This document shows positions 9,227 to 20,034 of a DNA stretch of 64,000 bases, in pieces (the first letter of the stretch is position 1; every line of letters starts with the position of its first letter). Under the pieces are notes generated by a model. It ran no database searches and was not told the origin of the DNA. It saw nothing but the letters and a program-made list of their open reading frames with translations. The DNA lies in the NCBI GenBank assembly GCA_032718565.1, contig JAVGVS010000449.1, positions 1-64,000 on the forward strand. Direction: 5' to 3'. The translations under genes were made by a program, and so were the position numbers. Source of the DNA: Distichodus sexfasciatus (lineage: Eukaryota; Chordata; Actinopteri; Characiformes; Distichodontidae).

Positions 9227-9248
9227 TGTGTGTGTGTGTGTGTGTGTA
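9227..9248. repeat. (TG)n microsatellite
   Basis: Eleven TG units. Confidence 0.95.
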
Positions 9249-9294
9249 TAGCTTGACATAATGAGCAAGGTAGAGAGAGAGAGAGGGAGCGAGT

Positions 9295-9485
9295 AGAGGA
9301 GAAAAATCTGACGGCGCATTATACGGGCTGCGCTTTGGCAGAAAAACGCTCTATGCCTTTAAGCAACTCATGAAAAATGAAAGAGATTTGTCTGTCATCA
9401 GCATGCGCTCACTCTGACCTTGACTCCAGACGAGTCTAACGGGGCTCCTGAATTTTTTACAGGAGAAGGTGGAACTCCGTGAGGT
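9295..9485. other. Candidate conserved non-coding element
   Basis: Repeat-free, mixed GC block between microsatellites, with CGGCGCATTATACGGG and CATCAGCATGCGCTCACTC. No frame of note. Confidence 0.3.
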
Positions 9486-9518
9486 ATTAAAGCAAAACAA
9501 TAGTCACGGCAGAGGATG

Positions 9519-9521
<3 letters not shown>

Positions 9522-9552
<31 letters not shown>
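9522..9552. repeat. (GA)n microsatellite
   Basis: About fifteen GA units. Confidence 0.95.
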
Positions 9553-9560
<8 letters not shown>

Positions 9561-9651
9561 TGCTGTTGTAATTAATTTGCAGTAACGGGATTTTTGCATT
9601 GCAGCCTTTGTAAAATACACACAAAAACTACATTATTCTTTGTCTACATTG

Positions 9652-9990
9652 CACTCTCTCATCCATCTCTCTCTCTCTCTCTCTGTCCCTTTTCCACATC
9701 ACCTTTTCTTTCACTCTCTCTTTCTCTCACTCTTTCCATCTCTTGCTCTCTCTGTCTTGATCTCTCTTTCCCTTTCCCACCCCATCTCTTTTCCTTTCTC
9801 CACCTCTCACTCTTTTCCTCACAATTTTCCTCTCTCTCTCTCATCGCTTTCTCCACCTCCCTCTCTCCGTCCTTTTTTCTGTTTCTCTTTTCTCTTTCTC
9901 TCCCTCTCTTAATTTCTCTTTCCTTCTTCCCTTCCATCTCTCTCTCCAATTCTTTCTGTCTGTCTCTCTCTGCCTCTCTGTTTGCACTTT
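9652..9990. repeat. Long CT-rich low-complexity tract
   Basis: About 340 bp of imperfect CT/CCT/CTTT. It creates a Ser/Leu/Phe-rich 236-codon frame on plus and an Arg/Glu-rich 133-codon frame on minus, neither of which is a gene. Confidence 0.9.
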
Positions 9991-10059
9991 CATCCTTCTT
10001 CTGTTCGTATTGTGGAATTTCTGATGTTGTTAAAAAAGCAAAAAGAAAAGAAAAGAACA

Positions 10060-10400
10060 ATGCCTATGAGGGAGTGAGCAAGGGAGGAAGGGAGTGTAGG
10101 AGAGAGGGAGGGAAAAACACTCTGAGAATAACAACGTCACAATATCACAAATGCTGGAATTGTGACTGCGGGGGACGCTGGGGAGAGGAGGAAAAATCAG
10201 GTCAACAATCAGTCCTAATGGGGACAAGCCTTCCACCGGGTGCTACGGCAACTGCAGCCGGTCATTTCGGCGGAGGGAGGGATGGAGGGATGGAGCGTGT
10301 GTAATAGGTACAGCACAGATCTGAGGTGAAAAAAGAGAGGAGAGCTCAGCAGCGCCGGGCCCTCGGGGGGTATTGCGAGAGAGCGAGGGGCCCGTAGTGA
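10060..10400. other. Unique GC-moderate intergenic DNA
   Basis: Purine-rich start, then unique sequence with ACGCTGGGGAGAGGAGG. No gene recognised. Confidence 0.4.
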
Positions 10401-10414
10401 CGAACCAGGGGCCC

Positions 10415-10492
10415 CTCTTTCTCTCTCTCTCTCTCCCTCTCTCTCTCGCTCTCTCTCTCTCATTCTTTCTCTTACTCTCTCTTTCCTTAACC
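10415..10492. repeat. CT-rich microsatellite
   Basis: Imperfect CT repeat. Confidence 0.9.
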
Positions 10493-10605
10493 CCTGTGCT
10501 GACGAGGTCACAGAGAGAGGAGGGAGAGAGTAATTCAATCCCCAGACTTATTCAGGGCAAGGCCAGCACTCTCACTGACAACAGGCTCAAATTAGAGACA
10601 AACCA

Positions 10606-10798
10606 GCACACTGCAACACACACACACTGCAACACACACACTGCAACACACACACACTGCAACACACACACGCACACACACTGCAACACACACACACACA
10701 CTGCAACACACACACGCACACACACTGCAACACACACACGCACACACACTGCAACACACACACGCACACACACAGAGACACACACACACACACACAGG
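10606..10798. repeat. Compound CA minisatellite with regular CTGCAA interruptions
   Basis: CA runs are broken by ACTGCAAC every 14-28 bp, and the later units share an ACGCACACACACTGCAAC module. This is a higher-order structure on a CA background. Frames on both strands (THTATHTHCNTH and VCVCVLQCV) follow from it. Confidence 0.95.
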
Positions 10799-10879
10799 GA
10801 TAGAGAGAGAAGGAGTTTGTTCCCAGGCTCTCCCTTACAAAGCTCACACACCCCTCCACTAACAGCATGATGAATGCAG

Positions 10880-11245
10880 CTCATTGACTTTTCGCGACAT
10901 GCATCTCAAACAAAGGAACCTGCTGTGGCTCTCGCATTAAACTCACAATTCAAGATTCATCACTTACTTATACAAGTACAACACATAGAGAGATGCATCA
11001 TTATCCCTTCCTAATACTCTGCAAATGAAAATAGAAATGGAAATTAACAGATTAAATGAAAGAAGGAAAGGTAAAAAGACTGCAGATTAAAAGAGGAGGA
11101 GATTTAAAGCATGCTTGTGTGTTTACTGGAGTCAACATGAATAAAAAAAAATCAACATTTGCTAAGTTTAATTCAAATCAAGTTAATGACGGCCAGTTAT
11201 TGTTAATTAAGAAGTGATACAAGAAATAAAAACAATATGTCATAT
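10880..11245. other. Unique AT-rich intergenic DNA
   Basis: AT-rich unique sequence. No gene recognised. Confidence 0.4.
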
Positions 11246-11387
11246 GTGACCCTCCACGGAAAAACCAGTCGCTTGTTGTAACGGAGGTTTCCAAGAAAAA
11301 CGAGCGTTTATGTTGCGTGGGGTAAAATTTAGGATTTTTTGTTTTTAGTGTTTTGAAACAGTGGAAGGTCTATACTGTACTGTTGTG
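11246..11387. mobile_element. Truncated relative of the 7449-7995 MITE
   Basis: Begins GTGACCCTCCACGG at the element terminus and runs through AAACGAGCGTTTATGTTGCG and CAGTGGAAGGTCTATACTG, matching the right third of the 7.4 kb copy in reverse orientation. Similarity fades near 11387 and no second terminus was found. An insertion with GGATTTTTTGTTTTTAGTG is specific to this copy. Confidence 0.8.
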
Positions 11388-11860
11388 TTACGCTGAGACA
11401 GTGTGGTAACAGTGCAAACATTAGCATGCTAATTATGGCAAGACCAAACATAACATTAGATGCTAGATTGGCCAAATATGAGGATCCGCCAACCTATCTG
11501 GCAACCTCGAGTCTGGGGAGGAGGGGAAGGGGAAACAACGCGCTGCACTGTTTTCAATTTGACTGCAGTACCAGTTTTGGCCACAATCTTACATCTAGCT
11601 CCTTTAAAGTGTCTGAACCAACTCAAGACACTCAACTTGTCATAAAAACAGAACTTGACGTATGACGTCTCATAACTGCAAACAGAACCGCATGTCAGGG
11701 ATTACATATTCTGGTAATGTTTCCAGCGTGGATGAGTAACGTGGCCACGTCGTCACGGTTTCTGTCAACGTTTTTGTTGCTTCCCTACCCGCCAAACTCG
11801 ACATAACTCACAATTTATTTATTTTTATTTTGTTGCATCGGTAAAGCCGCATATATAGCT
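11388..11860. other. Intergenic DNA, possible unassigned transposon interior
   Basis: Contains TTAGCATGCTAATTATGG and ATCTAGCTCCTTTAAAG, sequence of the sort found in fish transposons. The family is not assigned and there is no gene. Confidence 0.3.
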
Positions 11861-11864
11861 CCAA

Positions 11865-12330
11865 TAACTCTGTTAGCGACGTTGATGGCGCTGGCGTGAC
11901 TCGTGCTTGGCGAGGGTGCGTGCCAGCGTTGTTTATGTATTATCATTACGGCCTTGTTATTGCTGCATTGTTTTGCATGTATTGCATGCCAAATTGCAAC
12001 CTTCGCAAGACGAATGCCGCGTTTCTCATGGAGAGCCGACGAGTTAATAGCGAGCGGGACGCTGGCATGCCACGATTTTAATTCTCTCCAGTAAATAAGG
12101 CATGACATTAAAGAGCCGTGTCATCGGAAGATGATTAAGCAATTCATTTTTTTGGCTTTTCAAGTTTTGGGCTTTCGCGCTGCGACAGGAATCTGCCGCT
12201 CGTTGATACCTCGTACATCTTGCTCAAATTAATGCTATCATGTCTGGTAATCAGCGAGTAGGAAATGATGTTAAATGAGGAGTAAAATTAAACATTATTA
12301 GATGAATTGTGGATCGAGACAACTATTATT
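11865..12330. other. Candidate conserved non-coding element cluster
   Basis: A 465-bp repeat-free block of mixed GC, with TTTATGTATTATCATTACGG, TTGCATGTATTGCATGCC, CGAGTTAATAGCGAG and CTCAAATTAATGCTATC. Overlapping short frames on both strands lack codon structure. Strong enhancer-like texture; conservation not tested. Confidence 0.4.
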
Positions 12331-12331
12331 T

Positions 12332-12600
12332 TTGGCGTCACATCATATTAGCCGTGACTTCACCAGGAATGGTAATGCAGGGAGGAGAAAAACGAGGCGT
12401 CCAGATGCCGAGCGTTTTCTTTTCTTTTATTATTTTCCTTTTTTTCCACGGTTTTATTTGCATGTAAATTCCTGCGAGCGGCAGCAGCTTGCGTCTGGCT
12501 GTTGGCTGCCGGGCGTTGAGAAGGACGGCCCTCGGATTGATTACGCAGCTGCGCTGAATTCCACTTGCGTTCCTGTGTAATACATGACGAGCTTGGTTGA
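12332..12600. other. Unique intergenic DNA
   Basis: Continues the repeat-poor block; GC rises near 12475-12555. No recognised gene. The 92- and 122-codon frames lack family resemblance. Confidence 0.3.
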
Positions 12601-12631
12601 CTGAGGGGAAAGATGCCCTGCTCCAAAAAAA

Positions 12632-12666
12632 TACACACACATGCACATACACACACACACACACAA
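12632..12666. repeat. (CA)n microsatellite
   Basis: Imperfect CA run. Confidence 0.95.
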
Positions 12667-12747
12667 CACAACCCCATCTCGACTCGCAGTTCACAGGCAT
12701 TACCATCTTAATAAGGGAGTTGATTTTGCCCCCAAGGGTGGGGGGGC

Positions 12748-12799
12748 AGGTGTGTTTGTGTGTGTGTGTGTGTGTGTTTGTGTGTGTTTATGTGTGTGA
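12748..12799. repeat. Imperfect (GT)n microsatellite
   Basis: GT with GTTT interruptions. Confidence 0.95.
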
Positions 12800-12894
12800 G
12801 AACGTCACCCAGGGGTTGTTAGAGGACATCAGTCATTTTTAAAGGCAGGGACAAATGGAGCTCATTCACCAATATTATCATAAGTTGCATCTTA

Positions 12895-13370
12895 AATTTG
12901 TGCTTAAAATAAATAAATAAATAAATAAATAAAATAAATAAAACTAAGTAGAAACTGTAAGTAAAATTAAGTAAAATTACGAATATATTGCCTAAAGTAA
13001 AATGAAAGTAAATCAAAATAAATGTACAAATATTGCATGGAATTAGATTAAAAGAAAGTAGGTAAAACATGCAAATATGGCACAAAGTTAAGTAAAATTA
13101 AGTGAAAGCTGCAACTATTGCTTGAAGCAAAGTAATAAAATATACAAACCTTTCATTAACACTGCATAAAAATAAAGTAAATGAGACCAAGTTAAAGTGC
13201 AAACATTGCATAAAATAAGAGAAACTAAATAAAATGTACAAATATTGTTAGAAGAACTTGAAAATGTGTAACTATACAATTAAGAAGTAGAGGAAAAGAA
13301 AGTCCACTGCACAAAATAAAATGAACTACAAATATTGCATGGGATCAAATAAAAGAAGCAGGAAATACAG
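12895..13370. repeat. (AAAT)n run and decayed tandem repeat (ACAAATATTGCAT motif)
   Basis: (AAAT)n at 12905-12943 is followed by recurring TACAAATATTGCATGG..AAGTAAAAT modules (near 13026, 13070, 13105, 13200, 13226 and 13333). An old minisatellite that has diverged. Confidence 0.7.
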
Positions 13371-13638
13371 ATATTAAATTATTATTTTATTATTGATGAA
13401 ATAAATAGTGAAGAATTGACTCAATAAGCTAATGTTCTGCATAAAGATGTGTGCAAGAAATCACTAAATCTTACATTCGTTTAATGCACTAAACAACATT
13501 CCAGTACAGCAACTGTAGTTCTTCTCCATGTGAGTGTACACACATTATGAACACCTCATCATACTAAAATTGCACATATTTGTTTTCTACTTCCAGTTTA
13601 TACTTTACATTTATATTTCCACGATTGTAAACGATGTT
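13371..13638. other. Unique AT-rich intergenic DNA
   Basis: No gene recognised. Confidence 0.4.
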
Positions 13639-13680
13639 CCCAGAAATTAGGAGGGTCTGCTAAACGCTTTAAATGTAAAT
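13639..13680 (+). mobile_element. Family A SINE tail fragment
   Basis: GAAATTAGGAGGGTCTGCTAAA plus AAATGTAAAT is the 3' tail only. Confidence 0.7.
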
Positions 13681-13745
13681 GTGAGGTGCAACAGGGTCAG
13701 AGATGCTCTAACATTTTAATGTTTATACCACACCGTCTGCTGCTG

Positions 13746-14091
13746 GCGCCATGGTTAGCGCTGACACCTTACAGCAAGAAGGTTCTGGGTTCGATCTCCG
13801 GGTCGGCCGCGGGGCCTTTCTGTGTGGAGTTTGCATGCTCTCCCCGTGTTGGCGTGGGTTTCCTCCGGGTGCTCCGGTTTCCTTCCACATTGCACTATAA
13901 GTTAATTGGCGACTCTAAATTGGTCCCATAAGGTGCATATGAGAGTGTGATTGTGTGAGTATGTGTGCGCTGCAGTTTGTTGGCATCTGGCCAGAGTTGA
14001 TCCCCGCCTTGCGCCCGTAAGTAAGGGATAGGCTCCAGTCCCCCCACGACCCCAGTTGGGATTAAAGGGTTCGGATAATGAATGAATGAAT
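13746..14091 (+). mobile_element. Mermaid/DANA-like SINE with perfect 11-bp target duplication
   Basis: tRNA-like head (GGTTAGCGCTGACACC, then GGTTCTGGGTTCGATCTCC), the conserved body CTGTGTGGAGTTTGCATGCT and a GATAATGAATGAATGAATG 3' end. GTCTGCTGCTG flanks it at 13735-13745 and 14092-14102, the hallmark of target-primed insertion. The body resembles the zebrafish DANA and Mermaid SINEs from memory. Confidence 0.9.
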
Positions 14092-14149
14092 GTCTGCTGC
14101 TGTGTAATCTAACGTTCAGAAAGTTTTTGATATCTGAAATTATCGTTGC

Positions 14150-14640
14150 TCACTCTTGGTGTCGTACTGAACTCTCTAAGCTCCACGTTGCACGTCTCGT
14201 TCACTAAATTATGCGAAACGGACGAAGCTCCATCAGCCGGACCGTTAATCAGCCGGGTTCAAACCGCCGATCTCATTTAAACTCCCTTTCAACAGGACTT
14301 TCCAAATCCACTAATCTCAGTTCAACTTATTTCCAGCACAGCGGTGGGAATCCTGCGAGAGATCGAGGGAGAGAGGGAGAGAGTCTCAGGTGAGAGACGG
14401 AGCTAATTTCCATCCCCCGAGCTGAAAGGCCGAGCAGGTGGGAGGGTAAAGCGCCACCGTTCCGCAGCGAGCTGAATAATGGCGCGTCTCTGTGGTGACG
14501 GTGTGATTGTGGGAGCATTGTGCTAACGGGCGGCCGTGTGAAGCGGTGTCGGCGTGCTCATCGATAGCACTTGGGTGATTAAAGGAGCAGTGTGGAGCTG
14601 CAGGGAGATCACACAGTGCATTAGTTCTGCCAGCTTTCTC
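14150..14640. other. Candidate conserved non-coding block
   Basis: Mixed GC, low in repeats, with CGGACCGTTAATCAGCCGGG. Short frames on both strands lack recognisable domains. Confidence 0.3.
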
Positions 14641-14692
14641 CTCACCAGTCAATATGAACGTCAGGCTGGAGCTCCAAACACACAGCACTGAT

Positions 14693-14694
<2 letters not shown>

Positions 14695-14731
<37 letters not shown>

Positions 14732-14749
14732 CACACACACACACACACA
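14695..14749. repeat. (CA)n microsatellite
   Basis: About 55 bp with one CGCT interruption. Confidence 0.97.
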
Positions 14750-14840
14750 CCAGATAGCAGTGTTCACTAATTAGCTTCCCTCTTATACCTCTCTCTCTTT
14801 CTCTCTCGGTCTTGTTTCTCCTTCTGACACCTGTCTTCAC

Positions 14841-15083
14841 GGCAGTTGGTGCCGTAACAGTAGGGTGTTCGCCCTGTGAGCAGAAGGTTGCAGGTTCAAA
14901 TCCAGGGCCAGTAAAGTTACCACTGAGGTACTCATGAGCAAGGTACCGTCCCCAAGCATGGCTCTCCGGGTGCTTGTTAGCTGCCCACTGCTCCTTCGTG
15001 GATGTGTCAAATGTAGAGGTCACATTTCACATGCACTGTGTGCTGTGCTGTGGTGTGTTCACAATGACAAAAATCCTTCACTT
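14841..15083 (+). mobile_element. Family B SINE, near full length
   Basis: Head GGCAGTTGGTGCCGTAACAG, B box GGTTCAAATCC, body GAGGTACTCATGAGCAAGG and GCCCACTGCTCCTTC, tail GTGTTCACAATGACAAAAAT. Confidence 0.93.
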
Positions 15084-15503
15084 CATTCCTTTCTCTTTAA
15101 CCCTTTCTATTTCTCTCTCTCTCTTCTTCCTCCCTCTCCCTAATATCTTTTCACCTACTTTCCATTTATCTGTTTCTCTTGTTTCTCTCTTTCTCTCACT
15201 ATGTCTCTCTCTCTTGCTTTATCTCTTCTTTCTCCATCCATCTCCCTCCCATCCTTCCTTTTCTCTCTCTTCCCCCTTTCTCTGTCTGTTTTCCCTCTCT
15301 CTGGTCAGTTACTCTTTCTCTTTCTCTCTCCTAAAGTTCCCTTTGACACTCTTCCTCTATCTTTCTCTCTTCTCTCTCGCTTCCCCTTCCTTCTTTTCTC
15401 TCTCTACCTCTTCCCCCCTCTCTCATTTTTTTTTCTCTCACTGTTGGTCTAGAGTCCCCTTCACGCTCTTTTTCTATGTCTGTCCGTCTGTTTCTCACCC
15501 ACG

Positions 15504-15563
<60 letters not shown>

Positions 15564-15580
15564 TTCTCTGGGTTTCTCAA
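15084..15580. repeat. Long CT-rich tract with (TC)n core
   Basis: About 490 bp of C/T-rich sequence; uninterrupted TC dinucleotides at 15508-15554. It creates the 225-codon Ser/Leu/Phe-rich frame and is not a gene. Confidence 0.95.
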
Positions 15581-15688
15581 GGTATTGTAGCTACAAGGTG
15601 CTGGATGATGTGTGCTTCACAATCACTTGTTCCTCATTTAATCAAAATTAAAATAGACCTAGACTAACTCTGCTGTGAGGTGAGGTGA

Positions 15689-15814
15689 GGTGGTTCTGGC
15701 CTAGTGGTCAGGACACTCGCCTACTGACCAGGAGGTTATGGATTCGAATCCTACTTCTGGCATTACCACCACTTGGTCCTTGAGCAAGACTTTTAACCCC
15801 AAGTTCCTCTGAGG
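15689..15814 (+). mobile_element. Family A SINE, 3'-truncated
   Basis: CTGGCCTAGTGGTCAGGACAC head and GGATTCGAATCC B box. It ends at GTTCCTCTGAGG, where a family B SINE begins directly. Confidence 0.9.
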
Positions 15815-16033
15815 GGCAGTTGGTAAAGTAGCAATTACGGATTTGACCCCATGATCTGAGGGTTGCAAGTACCAGACCGGTAAAGGTACCGCTGAGGTAC
15901 TCATGTGTAATCTACCACCCCCAAGCACTGCTCCCAGGGTGCTGCCAAAAAAGTTGACCACTGCTCCTTTGTGGATGGGTCACATTTGGTTGTGGTGCAC
16001 TGTGTTCTGTGCTGTGTTCACAAATAATCACTT
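15813..16033 (+). mobile_element. Family B SINE abutting the family A SINE
   Basis: GGGGCAGTTGGTAAAGTAGC through CACAAATAATCACTTGC. The same-strand junction with the family A copy has no spacer. Confidence 0.92.
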
Positions 16034-16524
16034 GCTTTAATATCCAACCCTAACCTGTTAAATTCCTGAAATGTGAACAAGCTACATGTTGGACAGAACT
16101 ACCACTTTGGACGAATATTAGCCAGTTCACCATTACAGATCACTTATGAGACCACACTGAACTGTGGAAATGGGACGTTGATTTCACACTTGGACAGCTC
16201 ATGGATAAGCACCTATGAATAATTTTGGGTTCCAAAAGGTTTCCTCTCAAACAAACCCCTCCTGCAAAGTTTATTTCCAGCCCTAATCTGCATCACCTGC
16301 TTCTAATACCCACACGCTCTTCAGCGCATGATTAGTGGGAGCAGGTGTGTTAGATTAGACTCGTGAGTAAGCAGCCTTTCCACATTTCCAGCAGCACCAC
16401 TTTCCATTTTAATGTGAAGCCTGTTCCTTTACTTTTTAGCACTGTCATGAGAAAATACATCTGCTATTCTCTTATTCCAGCTTTCTCCATGCTGCTCACA
16501 TTATCATCAACCACCTCAACTTTT
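16034..16524. other. Unique intergenic DNA
   Basis: No repeat or gene recognised. CACACGCTCTTCAGCGCATG near 16310 lies in a more GC-balanced patch. Confidence 0.4.
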
Positions 16525-16966
16525 AGAGACCGGCACATATTTTGCATTGTTAATTAATTTGTTTTTTAATTAACTTACAGATACTGTCAGAATCACAAGA
16601 CTTTAAACTTAAGAGACATTTATTCCTCTGTATGTGACATTTGTCATTTGATATTCCCTGCACAAAAACTGAAGTCATTGCATAAAAAATGCATTAATTG
16701 CCTTACTCCTAATGTAAATACACGTGCTCATGCGGCAACGGCATCACTCACAAAAATGTAGTCCAGAGAGGCCAAAAGCAGCTCATTTTATGGGTCAAAA
16801 TGGGTCCAAATCCACTTAAAATTATCTCAAACTTTAGCATTTCTTCATTTTCAATTTTAGTTTATTTTTTATCCAGATGAAAACCAAATGGATAAAGAAG
16901 TGTTTTTGTCTGGCACTAACCTTATTTTTCTTCAGCCACTAAGCCATAGAATGCCTCTGCATTAGT
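16525..16966 (+). mobile_element. Dispersed repeat, internal copy of the 18.8 kb DNA element
   Basis: Matches 18921-19441 in order: GAATCACAAGACTTTAAACT, ATCCCTCTGTATGTGA-like, CAAAAATGTAGT, CAGCTCATTTTATGG, ACCAAATGGATAAAG, CACTAAGCCATAGAATG. Terminal modules are absent. Confidence 0.75.
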
Positions 16967-17512
16967 CAAAAAAACACACAGTGTTCTTACTATTTCTAGT
17001 AGTTAAATCTACAGTTTCAGCACTTTTATACTACATAAAGCTAAACAAGTAAACATTTCTACAGGTGCAGGTCAGTTTTCATCAGAGATGTGCTGATTTC
17101 GAGACAGTGTCAGCATTTACACATCAAACTATGAGAAATCTGAGTCGTGCAGGGCGTCCTGAACACAACAACATGAAGCATGTGGAGAACTCCTACACAC
17201 ACACACTAGAATAAGCCTAAGGTAGAGAAAAACACACCAGATTCTCTTTAAGGACTGTTAGGGCTACACATGGTGAACAGATGATCGGTGATTGAAGGTC
17301 ATCACAATATGTCGAGGTCATCTGGAATGGCTCATGTCCATGTGTATTTGTGTTTTCTAAATACACCCAAAAATACACAAATCAGCCATAACATTATGAC
17401 CAATATTGAGATGACTGCCCTGAGATGTTGTAAGAACATTCACATGGGTGGTAGAGAGTCAGTGAGAGAGCTGGTAAATAACAACAACCAATACCTTAAA
17501 ACTTTTATACTG

Positions 17513-17614
17513 TAATTTGGAGGAAATGTAAAGGTTTTGAGATATATATTGTGTATCGCGATATAGCCTAAAAATTTTGCAATATTGTTTTAAGGCTATA
17601 TCACTCATCCCTAG
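17513..17614. mobile_element. hAT-like terminal fragment
   Basis: ATATATTGTGTATCGCGATA and CACTCATCCCTAG resemble termini of fish hAT-type elements. It abuts a SINE fragment. Confidence 0.35.
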
Positions 17615-17753
17615 TTTAAATCCTCCAGCACTACCAACACTGGTTCCCGAGCAAGGTCCTCAATGCTACATTGCTCCAGGGAGACTGTCCCAGTAAGGGG
17701 CCAGTTAGGAACTTGAAGTTGTGCTGGACAAGAGCGTCTTGTAAACGTGGTAA
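17615..17753 (+). mobile_element. Family A SINE fragment (5'-truncated)
   Basis: TCCAGCACTACCAACACTGG, ATTGCTCCAGGGAGACTG and the tail GGACAAGAGCGTCTTGTAAA. Confidence 0.8.
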
Positions 17754-17849
17754 AATAAATGCCTAGTTGTAGAAACATTTTTGTGCTCTTTAACATATTT
17801 CATGCATATTTACACATTTTTACCATATCAGTAATTCTAACCCTATTCA

Positions 17850-18570
17850 AAAACGGCACATGGGAAAACTCGCTGGACGTGAGCGCGTATGGTTTCGTCA
17901 TAAACTCTACTTTTATTGCCTGGGCCAAATAAAGTGGCCGGGACCTGTTCTCTCAGAATTGGGCCTTTAAACTGCCGTCCTGGCTGCCGGAGCAGGTTGA
18001 ATAGTACTTAACCGTTCGCTGTATTCGCCCCGTCTTTTTATTACGTCTTACCGCCGGCCCCGGCAGGGCGCTGGGGCTTTACTGCGTTACCGCTACAGAG
18101 TGGAACGGGTCAATGCCGGGAGAGGTGCAGGAGTTGCCCTCGGCCGGCTGCAGCGCATTACATGCTTAACCTATCACACACAATTACCGTTTTGGAAGGC
18201 CGCTTCTAACCCCGAACAAGGGCGGCTTAAGCTTCGCATTTACGTGACTCTGTCCTGACAGTGTGAGCAGGGTGCGGGGAGAAAAGCAGTATAAAAATCC
18301 ATATGGCCCAATCGCGCCGGTCTGGACCACTGAATGAGGCAGTGTGTTGCTGGTTTTAATAATGAGCCTTTTCTGCCCCTGAACCTTTTTATTTTTTCCC
18401 GCGTCGTAGTCGTCGGCAGTGTGCACATTAGCCGAGCCGGGCCGGGATTGGGGCGAGACATTGGCGTTAGGGACCACAGTGTTTGAATGAAACGGGGTTC
18501 GGTGGATTTGTTGGAGGACAAAATTTACGGTTTTGTCGAGCCACGAAAGTGTGTTTTAAAGAGGTAAGAA
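17850..18570. other. Candidate conserved non-coding cluster, GC-rich
   Basis: A 700-bp island free of SINEs, CpG-rich around 18040-18160 and 18410-18470, with TACGTCTTACCGCCGGCC and CAATTACCGTTTTGG. Two minus-strand frames (97 and 93 codons) have no family resemblance. Confidence 0.35.
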
Positions 18571-18825
18571 ATGACATTCTGGTGAATGTAAAAATGGGAC
18601 CATTGAGAACGTTCACATGGGGGCTGTTAAGAGAAAGCTGGTTTTGTTAGAGAGTGAAAGAGAGAGGGAGGAAAAGAAAACAAAGTTAGTGATGGAAATG
18701 TAAGCCCACCTTATTATCTGGAGTAATTTATGGTTATAAAAGTGTTTCATTCATTATTTTATGGAGATTTGTGTGTGACATGTTGGAAGGCAGCCTTTAC
18801 TTTAGCTTTACTCATAACTCTGGTA

Positions 18826-19742
18826 GTGCTGTAGTGCTGGAGACCAGCTTTTGTAAGTCTCGGCCTCAGTCGTATTTGTACTCGGTCAAAGAAGACTCTG
18901 GATTACTATTAAAACTCTTTGAGACCAACGCAGGCATTTTGTGTTGTTTATTAATTAGTGTTTTAATAACTCAGAATCACTTTAAACTTACAGAAACCAC
19001 ACAGATGCCAAATCACAAGACTTTCGACTTACCGCACATTATATTTATCCCTCTGTATGTGAAGTTATTTCCAAGTAACATAAATAATTGCGTAGATAGG
19101 CATTAATTAGATTATTCACAATGTAAACACAAGTTAGTGTTTGTGACTCTCATATGGAACACCATCATGCGCAAAAATGTAGTTGTCTTACAGAAAGGCC
19201 AAAATCAGCTCATTTTATAGACCAAATTGAGTCCAAATTGCCTCAAAATTACCCAAAACTTTATGTTTCTTCATGATTTTAGAGAGTAATCAATGGGGAA
19301 AAATAAATATAGAAAAATGTAGTATTTGTTATCAAATAATTTTATTCTTTATCCAGATAGATACCAAATGGATAAAGTGTTTCCACCTGCACTAACCATC
19401 TTTATCTTCACAGCACTAAGCCATAGAATGTCTCTGCATAATAACAACTCCACAAGCCAATAAACCAGTGAGTTTGGTCTTGAGGAGTGTTCACTGTGGT
19501 TTGTTGAGTTTAACATGTGATGAGATCAGTGTTGATAACTGCTTCCAGTGAAGTGATTTCCTCATCATAGATATGGAAGAGAGAAATATTGAATAAACAT
19601 CTTTAATGTTGCATGTTCCACTTACTTGTCATGTGGTGGAAAATGTGCATTGGTCCGGTCTCGGTCTCGACTCGGTCTCAGCCCTTCAGAGTCTCGGCCT
19701 TGTCTCTGTCTCAGTTTAGGTGGTCTTGATCCCAACTCTAAC
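18826..19742. mobile_element. Non-autonomous DNA transposon (hAT-like), long copy
   Basis: The left end GTGCTGTAGTGCTGGAGACC and right end GGTGGTCTTGATCCCAACTC match the two ends of 30433-30927. The ends are mutually inverted in pattern (GTTGTAGT...GACC). CTCGGTCTCGACTCGGTCTC lies near the right end. Interior homologous to 16525-16966. No transposase frame. Confidence 0.65.
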
Positions 19743-19844
19743 CTTTGGCTAATGAATGATTCTCAAAATTCTTTCACCTGTTCATAACATTAGCAGATTT
19801 AAACTTACAATGATGTGATCATTTATGTTAACATTGGTTAATTT

Positions 19845-19866
19845 GAACACAGCACAGCACACAGTG
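19845..19866 (-). mobile_element. Inverted family B SINE tail fragment
   Basis: GAACACAGCACAGCACACAG is the reverse complement of the family B tail and precedes a plus-strand body. Confidence 0.7.
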
Positions 19867-19876
19867 CTCTCATGGT

Positions 19877-20034
19877 CAGGTTACTCTCCCTAAGCACTGC
19901 TCCCCATGTCACCTCCTCATTGCTCCTTCATAGACGGTTGAAATACTGAGGTCACATTTCGTGGTGGTGCGCTGTGTGCTGTGCTGTGGTGTGTTCACAA
20001 TCACAAATAATCACTCACTCACTCACTCACTCAG
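19877..20034 (+). mobile_element. Family B SINE body and tail, with (CACT)n end
   Basis: CCTAAGCACTGCTCCCCATG through CACAAATAATCACTCACTC. It ends in a six-unit CACT run at 20011-20034. Confidence 0.88.

Noticed and set aside
9594..10304. 236-codon Ser/Leu-rich frame
   Set aside because: Runs through a CT-rich low-complexity tract; no domain or exon structure.
10373..10884. His/Thr-rich and Cys/Val-rich frames on opposite strands
   Set aside because: Both are translations of the CA/TGCAA compound repeat.
14974..15651. 225-codon Ser/Leu/Phe-rich frame
   Set aside because: Starts in a SINE and continues through a CT microsatellite.
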